From Myxococcota bacterium (GTDB lineage Bacteria; Myxococcota_A; UBA796; JAJRTE01), in contig JAJRTE010000154.1 of the NCBI GenBank assembly GCA_024278455.1, positions 1-32,355 on the forward strand: 32,355 bases of DNA, given 5' to 3'. Of the stretch, positions 7,110-14,048 are shown piece after piece; the first letter of the stretch is position 1, and each line of letters opens with the position of its first letter. The notes beneath the pieces were generated by a model. That model was not told where the DNA came from and ran no database searches. It saw nothing but the letters and a program-made list of their open reading frames with translations. The position numbers and the translations under genes were made by a program.

Positions 7110-8914
7110 GTGACGTTGTGGAAGATGTCACACCCGTCGATCAGGAAAGCGCGATAGAAGGCGTCGGTCTCGTTGGGGAAGTCCGCCCGCCAGTAGGGTT
7201 GCCCATCAGGCGTCACTTCCACGAGCGCACTCTTGTGGGTCGAACTGGAACAATCCCAGCAGTGGCCCATGGCGATGAAGAAGTTGCCGTTGGGACGCCG
7301 GTCTATCCCTCCCCACGATGACTCCACCCAGCCAGCGTCCACCTCGTCGTACTCGAAGCTGATGCGAGCCGTCATGGCCTGCTCATCCAGGTCGAGCTGC
7401 AGGGCTCGGCTGTAGTTGAAAGGAGCCCCGTAGTCGCGGCGTTCCGTGCCGTTGTCGTACACCAGGAGCGCGTTGCCGACCATCTTGGCGTCATGCTGAT
7501 TGAAAAACCACCGATAGGGCTCGGAAGCGGGCGTGCCATCGGCCTCGAGAAGCTGGAAATCGCCGTCGATGCCTACCGTCCAGATCACCTCCTTGGAGAG
7601 ATAGTCGATCTTGTAGACGGCGTTGGTGTTGCGCAGGCCCAGGTAGAGCACGAGGCGCCCGTCTTCCCACCGATCGAAAATGGAATTGGCGTGGAACGGG
7701 TCCCACTCGCCGGTATCGTTGGCCGGCAATCCCCCGGTATCGATGCCGTCGGTCTCGGCGTTCCAGGTCCAGAGGATGGTGGAGTCGAAATCGATCTGGC
7801 GCACCTCGAACCCCTTGAAGGTGCCGTCGACCACTGTGTGTACCAGGGCGAAGATCGATGAGCCGTCCGCGGACAGGCCTACATCGTGATGATACTGTCC
7901 CACCCAGGCCGTTGGCGTGACATCTCGAGAGGCATCCTGGAACCGGATACCCCAGTCCAGGCCGATAATGGTTGGCACGAATTCTTCTCCGGCGTAGCCG
8001 CCAAATAACACCAAGTCGTCCCCCAGGGCGCTCGTGTCGATGCTGCCCCCCCCTGGGCCCGGGTAGTACCACCGGACATGGCCGCCCGCGTCGAGGATGA
8101 CCAGGTACTGGTCTTCGTAGGTACTGCTGTCGATCCGGGTCGCGTAGTTGTAAAGCATGTAGCCGATGTCGGACACCGGTTCGTGCGCAACGGTGATGGA
8201 CGGCTCCACCAGGTCGTCCGGCAGAGGGGCGGTCTCGATGAGGACATCCTGAGACCGGCCGTTTGGCGTGCCGTCAGGCTCGATCCCTTCGGCCCAGCAC
8301 CGGTAGGTGGTGGCTGCCCTGAGGCCACGGAGGATCATGGCCTGCTCGGCCGAGACGGGGGCATCCCGTGTGTGCAGGTCTTCCCCCTCCTGGTCCACGC
8401 TTTCCGCCTCGCACCACAGCCGAACCGCCGATGGGCGGGAGAGGGTGACCAGGAACTGCCATGAGAGAGGCGCAACCGGGTCCGCCGGTGCGGCGACCGT
8501 GATCGCAAGCGGCGGGGACGGCGTGGCCACGGTCGTGGGTTCCGGCCCTGGCGTCCAAGAGGGTGTCACCGCCGGAGAACCCTCCTCCGGGCCCGGCGTG
8601 CTCGCGACCGGAGTGGTCGTCGAAGATGGCGTGCCGGACGCGACCACGGGTGTGGATGTGCCGCCACAAGCTGTGGGGCATGGGGACGGGAACGGGGATG
8701 GGGATGGGATCGGGCTCCCCGGCGGGGTGGTCCATTCCGCCGGACTTGGGACGGGTCCGCAACCCGTGGCGACCACTGTCGCCACCACGCCGACGCACAG
8801 GCCCAACGTGACTCGGAAGGCTCGCGGTGCAGGCCGGTGCGCGGAACAGCGCGGGAGGTGCCCTGGCGGTGGAAGAGTCAACGAACCCTTTCCTGTGCCT
8901 CGAGAACCCAGCAC
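7028..8914 (-). CDS. Arylsulfotransferase (ASST)-like lipoprotein
   Basis: 628 residues. A hydrophobic stretch ends in the lipobox VATGC (C52), so the protein is probably lipid-anchored. The long Arg/Pro-rich lead (about 34 residues) suggests the true start may be downstream, but I see no better ATG/GTG. Residues ~53-130 are a Pro/Thr/Ser linker, then a fibronectin-like stretch, then a beta-propeller with ASST-family signatures: EWDPFHANSIFDRW, NQHDAKMVGN, GQYHHDVGLSADGS and GGIDRRPNGNFFIAMGH. The conserved His residues of bacterial ASST active-site regions appear present. Family members transfer sulfate between phenolic compounds in the periplasm, but distant members have unknown activity. 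It overlaps the convergent GT-C gene by 82 bp. Confidence 0.75.
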   Translation of the reverse strand: MLGSRGTGKGSLTLPPPGHLPRCSAHRPAPRAFRVTLGLCVGVVATVVATGCGPVPSPAEWTTPPGSPIPSPSPFPSPCPTACGGTSTPVVASGTPSSTTTPVASTPGPEEGSPAVTPSWTPGPEPTTVATPSPPLAITVAAPADPVAPLSWQFLVTLSRPSAVRLWCEAESVDQEGEDLHTRDAPVSAEQAMILRGLRAATTYRCWAEGIEPDGTPNGRSQDVLIETAPLPDDLVEPSITVAHEPVSDIGYMLYNYATRIDSSTYEDQYLVILDAGGHVRWYYPGPGGGSIDTSALGDDLVLFGGYAGEEFVPTIIGLDWGIRFQDASRDVTPTAWVGQYHHDVGLSADGSSIFALVHTVVDGTFKGFEVRQIDFDSTILWTWNAETDGIDTGGLPANDTGEWDPFHANSIFDRWEDGRLVLYLGLRNTNAVYKIDYLSKEVIWTVGIDGDFQLLEADGTPASEPYRWFFNQHDAKMVGNALLVYDNGTERRDYGAPFNYSRALQLDLDEQAMTARISFEYDEVDAGWVESSWGGIDRRPNGNFFIAMGHCWDCSSSTHKSALVEVTPDGQPYWRADFPNETDAFYRAFLIDGCDIFHNVTYCPESDPRSGRSTASARSRAADPGSG

Positions 8915-8926
8915 CGGATGTTCCCC

Positions 8927-9607
8927 TCACGAGTCGCCGGACGCATTGGACAGCTCGAGCTGCCGGGTGTACCCCACCTGGTCGTAGGGTGCCACGATGG
9001 ATGTGCAAATGTTCTTGAGGCCGGCGCTGATCCGCTTGAGGTACCGGGCGAGCATGGCACACACGAGCACTTCGCGCGAGATGTCCTCGGCGGCAAAGGC
9101 GGCCTCGAGGGCTACGTTGCAGACTTTCCGGACCCTCTTGTGGTCCTTGATGATGCCGATGGCGAGCGATCTATCCTCCCGGGCGAACGCCTCCCGGGTT
9201 CGGCGTATGTTCACGCCGGCGAGTTCCGCGATCTCCACCAGGGCGCCGGCGGAAGGGGCTTCGCGGAGCGGCCTGCTGTACATCTGGGCCAACTCCTCGA
9301 TGTTCTTGGCGTAGTCGCCAACCCGCTCGACGTAGCCGATAACGAACGAGAGGACGAGAGCAGAGGATACCTCGACCTGGGGATTGACCGCGAAATGGCG
9401 GAGAATGTCGCCCCGGATTTGCATCTCGAGGTGGTTGACGCGCTTGTCCTCCTTGTGGATGTCCAGGGAGGGCTCCTCCTGATCCAAGAGGTAGGCGACG
9501 GCCTGGTCGTACAGGTCCGCAACGAGTTCCATCATCTCGTAGGTCTCGGCGTAGCTGTGCCGGATCAGGCTTTCCCCTCGAATCAGCCTCTTGAGCATCG
9601 CGAACAT
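8927..9607 (-). CDS. phoU: PhoU-domain protein
   Basis: 226 residues of almost entirely helical sequence with two PhoU-type three-helix bundles (about 10-110 and 115-215). Family features include EDKRVNHLEMQIRGDILRHF (the E/D-x-x-x-D metal-binding pattern), FVIGYVERVGDYAKNIEELA and ISREVLVCAMLARYLKRISA. PhoU-like proteins damp phosphate uptake by binding the transporter or the PhoR sensor. This one is transcribed divergently from a Na+/phosphate symporter gene, which fits a partner role with that transporter rather than with PstSCAB. The ATG at 9607 has GGGAAG upstream; a second ATG at 9598 is possible. It sits 12 bp from the end of the ASST-like gene on the same strand. Confidence 0.85.
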   Translation of the reverse strand: MFAMLKRLIRGESLIRHSYAETYEMMELVADLYDQAVAYLLDQEEPSLDIHKEDKRVNHLEMQIRGDILRHFAVNPQVEVSSALVLSFVIGYVERVGDYAKNIEELAQMYSRPLREAPSAGALVEIAELAGVNIRRTREAFAREDRSLAIGIIKDHKRVRKVCNVALEAAFAAEDISREVLVCAMLARYLKRISAGLKNICTSIVAPYDQVGYTRQLELSNASGDS

Positions 9608-9651
9608 GGTGGTGTGCTTCCCACTACGTGGTATTGTGCTGCTGTTTCGCT

Positions 9652-9681
9652 ATTGTAGCCGTGAGGGACCAGGCAGGACAA
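9652..9681 (-). promoter_or_regulatory. Candidate promoter of phoU
   Basis: Minus strand TTGTCC (9681-9676), 18-bp spacer, TACAAT (9657-9652), with a leader of about 40 nt to the phoU ATG. Confidence 0.5.
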
Positions 9682-9712
9682 GAGAAATGGCGCACCTGCC
9701 GGGCTTTCGTGG

Positions 9713-9740
9713 TTGATCACCGGCGGACCTGCGCTAGAAT
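9713..9740 (+). promoter_or_regulatory. Candidate promoter of the Na+/phosphate symporter gene
   Basis: TTGATC (9713-9718), 16-bp spacer, TAGAAT (9735-9740). The transcript would have a GC-rich leader of about 110 nt. Confidence 0.5.
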
Positions 9741-9856
9741 CGGGGCAGCCGGATCCGGAAGCCCCCCGAAGTGGCCCTTGCCATCATGCACGGGACCACC
9801 GCCGGGATGACCGGGGCTTCGCCAGTGCCCGGCGGCATTGCGAACGAGGGAAAGCC

Positions 9857-11047
9857 GTGACGACCGAAACCCGCGGTGGGACCAAGGAGACACCTGGAGC
9901 CGCCAGCAGCACGGGGGGAGCGCGGCACCCGCCAACCTCACCTCGCAAGCAACGCCTCGAGCTTGCCATCAAGGTCGCGACGTTTTTCGTCGCCTTGTAT
10001 GGCTTCCTGGTCAGCATCGAAGCCATGGGTGGGGCATTCAAGCTGTTTGGCACGGGGTTCACAGCCACCCTCCTGGGTGCTACGACCAATCCCGTGATGG
10101 GACTGTTCGTGGGTCTCCTCGCCACGTCCCTTGTCCAGAGTTCCTCGCTCACCACGTCGATCCTCGTGGGCATGGTAGCCGCGGGAACCATGCCGTTGGA
10201 AAACGCCATTCCCATTGTCATGGGTGCGAACATGGGGACGACCATCACGTCGACCCTGGTTTCCCTGGGACATGTGACCAGAACCGAGGAATTCAAGCGG
10301 GCCTTCGCTGGGGCGACGCTCCACGACTTCTTCAACATCTGCACGGTCATCGTCCTGTTGCCGATCGAGGTTGCGACCCACGTGCTTCAGAGGACTGCAA
10401 GTGCGTTGAGCGGTGCATTGGTGGGCATGGGGGGGGGCACGTTCAAGAGTCCGCTCAAGGCCGTGGTCAAGCCGGCGTCCCACGGGCTCGAGCAGGTCTG
10501 CGCCTGGGTGTTCGAGGATGGGGGGGTGCCGGCGGGCGTCCTCCTTTTCGTGCTGGCCATGGTGCTCCTGTTCCTCGCGCTGAGGCACATGACCCAGGTG
10601 ATGCGCGGGGGCGTGATGGGGCGTATCGAGCGGCTGACTCAAGGATACCTGTTCAAGAAGCCGTTGCGGGCCCTGCTCCTGGGGGTCCTGTTCACTGCCG
10701 TGGTCCAGAGCAGTTCCGTCACCACCAGCCTCGTGGTTCCCCTCGTGGGTGCCGGCGTCTTGACCCTGGATCGCGCCTTTCCCTACCTGCTCGGTGCGAA
10801 CGTGGGCACAACGGTGACGGCACTGCTGGCGTCGACCGTCACCGGGAGTGCGGCCGCGGTCACGGTGGCACTGGCCCACCTCTGTTTCAACATTGCCGGG
10901 ATCCTGGTGTTCTACCCCCTGCGCGCACTGCCCATCGGCATGGCCACGAGACTGGGACGAGTCGCCGCCCGCTCGAGATGGCTTGCTGCAGCCTATGTCG
11001 CGGGAGCGTTTTTCGGAATCCCGCTGCTCGTGTTCCTGCTGTTCTGA
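9857..11047 (+). CDS. Na+/phosphate symporter (PNaS / NptA family)
   Basis: 396 residues from a GTG at 9857 with GAGGG upstream; upstream in-frame codons lack a ribosome-binding site. The protein has the inverted duplication of the PNaS family: repeat 1 has VQSSSLTTSILVGMV and GANMGTTITSTL, repeat 2 has VQSSSVTTSLVVPLVGAG and GANVGTTVTALLAS. The QSSS motifs line the Na+/phosphate path. Eight to nine membrane segments are visible. Bacterial members of about 550 residues often carry a C-terminal PhoU domain. Here that domain is a separate divergent gene, so the pair probably works as one uptake unit. Runs of nine (10429-10437) and seven G lie inside the coding sequence. Confidence 0.9.
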   Translation: MTTETRGGTKETPGAASSTGGARHPPTSPRKQRLELAIKVATFFVALYGFLVSIEAMGGAFKLFGTGFTATLLGATTNPVMGLFVGLLATSLVQSSSLTTSILVGMVAAGTMPLENAIPIVMGANMGTTITSTLVSLGHVTRTEEFKRAFAGATLHDFFNICTVIVLLPIEVATHVLQRTASALSGALVGMGGGTFKSPLKAVVKPASHGLEQVCAWVFEDGGVPAGVLLFVLAMVLLFLALRHMTQVMRGGVMGRIERLTQGYLFKKPLRALLLGVLFTAVVQSSSVTTSLVVPLVGAGVLTLDRAFPYLLGANVGTTVTALLASTVTGSAAAVTVALAHLCFNIAGILVFYPLRALPIGMATRLGRVAARSRWLAAAYVAGAFFGIPLLVFLLF

Positions 11048-11177
11048 GTGACCGGGGGCTTGCGGGGAGGGCGGGGAGGAAGGTGCACTTGCTGCGGCAC
11101 GCAGGCACGCCGCTGAGGACCCGCGCGCGGGATGGCGAACGGGTTGGGACCCCGGCACCGCTCCAGTGGCGTCGCTG

Positions 11178-12347
11178 TCAGGAAGGAGGGACCCCCGTTC
11201 TGGCCGGGCCGCACCCGTATGCCTGGCGGACGCGCACCACTTCCCTGTCGAAACGCATGCCCTGCTCCTGGATCTTGCTCTCCAGGCTCTTCAGATTGGC
11301 GATCAGGTCCCCGGCCTGCTCCACGAACGCGGGGTCCTGCTCCTGGAGCGCCTTCATCATCGTTCGGGCCAGGTCCATGGCTTGCGTGAACGTCTCGAGG
11401 AACCCCACGCCATAGGTCTTGACCTGGCCAGTTTCCGCCGGAGCCGTCCAGGCTCGAGTCCCCTCGGTCCGGCGGTCGACCTTGATCCGGAACCGGGCCA
11501 GCGTCTCGACCATGTTGTCCACGTCGGCAGGGTCGAGCGCGCCCTGGTTGTCCTTGGCCTCCTGGAACTTGTCCGCCAGCGCCCGGAACGTGGCCTTCTC
11601 GATGGCGCTCGGCTCGGTCGCTTCCCACAGGGAGCGCAGTTCATCCATGGCGCCGCACACCCGTGCGTTCGCGCCCGAAGCGTCGTAGGGCTGGGTGGGG
11701 ATACTGCCTGGCGCGCCCATCTGCTGCAGAGCCTGGTAGGCACTGCGCTGGACCACTTCGAGAAGGTCCGAACCGGGCGCCGGGCCACCAAGGGGGTCAT
11801 TTGAATCCGCCTCTGTCTCCCCGATTCCCGGCGATTCCCGGCCTTGACCCGCAGCCGGCGCAGCGCTCGAATGGATGACCGCGATCAGTTTCGACTCCAC
11901 CGAGCAAATCACGTCGAATTTCATCGCCTCCAGGATCGTCTGAATGGTATCGACGGTAAGGAACGGAACACCGGACACCAGTCTGCCTTCCGCGGACACG
12001 GGCGACCCGTTGACGACCACCACCGTCCTCGAGGTCTTGAACGCCTGGATCGGGGTGTTGGCTGGATGGGTCACGCCGGTGGTGATCACGATGTGGCCGC
12101 GGTCGGGACGGGTGTCCACGGCGATGGTCTTGTCCGCCTCGGCGACGAGGGTGAACAGTTCCGCCGAGATCAGGCGGCCCAGGGACAGGTCGTGCACGGT
12201 CTCGACATCATGGAGTCTGCCGTCGATCACGAGACTGAAGGTGTCGGTGGTCCCGGCCGCGAGCGAAGCGGTCGTGGCCAGCAGAACGGGAACCAGGAAG
12301 GTCGACAGGGCGCGCCTCGACCCTCGAGAAGCGGCGATCGCATGCAT
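11178..12347 (-). CDS. Secreted protein of unknown function with copper-amine-oxidase-N-like region
   Basis: 389 residues from the ATG at 12347, which has AGGAGG at 9 nt. A signal peptide is visible (STFLVPVLLATTASLAAG). Residues ~108-158 (VVVVNGSPVSAEGRLVSGVP through DVICSVESKLIAVIH) follow the pattern of Cu_amine_oxidN1-type surface domains: 'V-V-V-N-G', a short loop, 'G-V-P-F-L ... I-L-E-A', then 'D-x-x-x-x-x-x-I-x-V'. Residues ~36-92 may be a related repeat. After a Pro/Gly linker, the C-terminal 200 residues are helical and end in a probable coiled coil (IANLKSLESKIQEQGMRFDR). The stop lies 130 bp from the end of the convergent symporter gene. Exact role unknown; it is probably an envelope protein. 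Confidence 0.6.
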   Translation of the reverse strand: MHAIAASRGSRRALSTFLVPVLLATTASLAAGTTDTFSLVIDGRLHDVETVHDLSLGRLISAELFTLVAEADKTIAVDTRPDRGHIVITTGVTHPANTPIQAFKTSRTVVVVNGSPVSAEGRLVSGVPFLTVDTIQTILEAMKFDVICSVESKLIAVIHSSAAPAAGQGRESPGIGETEADSNDPLGGPAPGSDLLEVVQRSAYQALQQMGAPGSIPTQPYDASGANARVCGAMDELRSLWEATEPSAIEKATFRALADKFQEAKDNQGALDPADVDNMVETLARFRIKVDRRTEGTRAWTAPAETGQVKTYGVGFLETFTQAMDLARTMMKALQEQDPAFVEQAGDLIANLKSLESKIQEQGMRFDREVVRVRQAYGCGPARTGVPPS

Positions 12348-12350
12348 GGC

Positions 12351-12362
12351 AGGAGGCCTCCT
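12351..12362 (-). promoter_or_regulatory. Shine-Dalgarno inside a 12-bp perfect palindrome
   Basis: AGGAGGCCTCCT is self-complementary and contains the AGGAGG that supports the ATG at 12347 (spacing 9). The ribosome-binding site could pair with itself within or between transcripts. Confidence 0.6.
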
Positions 12363-12482
12363 GACAGGTTCTGCGTTCATCATAGCAGATATCTTGGGCA
12401 TGGTGTGATATGAAGAAGGCCAGGTCCGGCGAATAGCGACCGGGCGCCGGCGGGCCCAGCCGCCGGGGGAGAGGGCTTGAGA

Positions 12483-13271
12483 ATGAACGAGACACACGTT
12501 TCGGCACGAAGGTGCGGCACGTCGCCGACGGTTTTTCTGGCATCGCTTCTGGTCTGCCTGCTGTCCGGCGCTGCTCTTGCCAAGGACGGGGGATTCCGCC
12601 TCGAGGCGGGGCCTGACATGAGCTACGCGCGCTACAGCGACGGGAGCACGCAGGACTGGGCGGTATCGGCCTTCCTCGGGATCGATGTGTGGGGCGGCCC
12701 GTTCGGGGCGATCCTGCAGGCGCGCAAAGGAACGCGCATCAGCCAGGTCGCCATCACGGACCAGGGCCTGACACCGGCGCTCACGCTCACGTCGCAGGTG
12801 GATATCGGGCCGAGTTTCAACATCACGCCAGGGCCGGTTCATGTCCGTGTCGCGGTGGGTCCCTGGTTCGCGCACAGTGAGGAGCGCAACGACGCCCTTT
12901 CCGATCTCGACCTGTCGGGATTCTGGATGGACTGGTCCCGTCTACGGCTCATGGGCGCGATGGCCGAGGCAAGGATGGACCTCAATCTCCCTTTGCTTTC
13001 TCCGTTTGCGATTCTCGCGGTGCACTCGCAGAATAGCACGTTAGTGTTGGGGCAGAGTTACGGGAGTGATCCGGGTGACTACACGGGCAGGGAAGTCAGG
13101 GCGACCGCCGGCCTGCGCCTGAATGTGATTCCGATCGTCAAGCTGGCCGTGGCCGGGTTCGCCGGACAGAGCCAACACGTGCTCCGCACCGACGATTCTG
13201 GACGGACGCAGACCTGGGAGGTGGTCGGGCGCTCCTACGGCCTGTCGGTCTGGGCCACGATGAAGCTCTGA
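12483..13271 (+). CDS. Outer-membrane beta-barrel-like secreted protein
   Basis: 262 residues. A signal peptide is clear (SPTVFLASLLVCLLSGAALA, probable cleavage after ALA). The mature part is made of alternating-hydrophobicity strands about 10-12 residues long (RLEAGPDMSYARYS, AVSAFLGIDVWGG, FGAILQARKGT, HVRVAVGPWFAHS) and ends KLAVAGFAGQS ... YGLSVWATMKL, as in small outer-membrane barrels of the OmpW / porin-family 'outer membrane beta-barrel' type. It ends in hydrophobic-K-L rather than the usual terminal Phe. The ATG at 12483 has GAGAGG about 8-10 nt upstream; a TTG at 12477 is the alternative. Divergent from the secreted protein gene. No ligand can be proposed. Confidence 0.6.
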   Translation: MNETHVSARRCGTSPTVFLASLLVCLLSGAALAKDGGFRLEAGPDMSYARYSDGSTQDWAVSAFLGIDVWGGPFGAILQARKGTRISQVAITDQGLTPALTLTSQVDIGPSFNITPGPVHVRVAVGPWFAHSEERNDALSDLDLSGFWMDWSRLRLMGAMAEARMDLNLPLLSPFAILAVHSQNSTLVLGQSYGSDPGDYTGREVRATAGLRLNVIPIVKLAVAGFAGQSQHVLRTDDSGRTQTWEVVGRSYGLSVWATMKL

Positions 13272-13275
13272 CGGG

Positions 13276-13929
13276 CTATTCGCCCTGGGCTCCCGTGCGG
13301 TCTCCTGGCGTCGTGGCCTGCCCCCCCCCCTCGACGTTGATGGCTTTCGCCGGTTCCGTCGCCGTCCAGATGGACTCGGGCCCCCATTCCTCGGGCGAAG
13401 GGATCAGGGGCCGGATGTTTTTCAAACTGCCCTTGATGTAGGCCAGGAAACGGGGCTCGTCTCGATACTTGTTGATGAGCTTCATCAGTGGCCCCGAAAC
13501 CTCGTACTCGAGGGTCCAGGTGACACGCGTTTCCTGCGCCCCCACGGCGACGAGCTTGATCTCCTGGCGCCAATTGGTCCTTCCCGGCGTGTTGCTTCCC
13601 ACCATCTCGAGCCTGCTGTTGATGTCGTAGGCGGTGATTTCTTCTTCCCACCAGGTGCCGTAGGACTCCTCCGCGTGTCGAACCGCATGGCGTCCCGGCG
13701 CGGCCCCTCGCACCAGCACGGAATAGGTCATCCGCGTCCCGTCATCGGCCCGGTACCAGTTCGGCCACCCATGGAGATCGGCGAAGAATGGCCAGACCCG
13801 CTCCGGAGACCCGGGCAGGACGACAGAGTGAACGAGCTTCGTCTTGCCCGAAGTCGCTGCACCTGCGACGAGAAGCCCGGCAATGACGACGATGATGACA
13901 ATCATGGCAGAAAGCACTGGTCGTTTCAT
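13276..13929 (-). CDS. Membrane-anchored SRPBCC-family protein (polyketide cyclase-like)
   Basis: 217 residues from the ATG at 13929 with AGGAG at 10 nt. One N-terminal membrane helix (VLSAMIVIIVVIAGLLVAGA) is followed by a START/SRPBCC helix-grip domain: VVLPGSPERVWPFFADLHGW (the 'xxAPPExVWxxLxD' start), PNWYRADDG, WWEEEITAYD and a long C-terminal helix. Such domains bind hydrophobic ligands. The C-terminal tail is low in structure and is encoded partly by a run of ten C (13321-13330 on the plus strand), where slippage would change only the last dozen residues. It ends 4 bp from the convergent barrel gene. It follows the DinG-like gene on the same strand. Ligand unknown. Confidence 0.72.
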   Translation of the reverse strand: MKRPVLSAMIVIIVVIAGLLVAGAATSGKTKLVHSVVLPGSPERVWPFFADLHGWPNWYRADDGTRMTYSVLVRGAAPGRHAVRHAEESYGTWWEEEITAYDINSRLEMVGSNTPGRTNWRQEIKLVAVGAQETRVTWTLEYEVSGPLMKLINKYRDEPRFLAYIKGSLKNIRPLIPSPEEWGPESIWTATEPAKAINVEGGGQATTPGDRTGAQGE

Positions 13930-14048
13930 GAGTCGACTACTCCTCGAAAGAGACAACCGGGACGGGTCATGTCCAAGCCCAGAAACCCTACCACATTCGC
14001 GCGCTCGAAAAAAGCGCTTTCAGGCGAAGACGACCACCTCCCGCGCCG

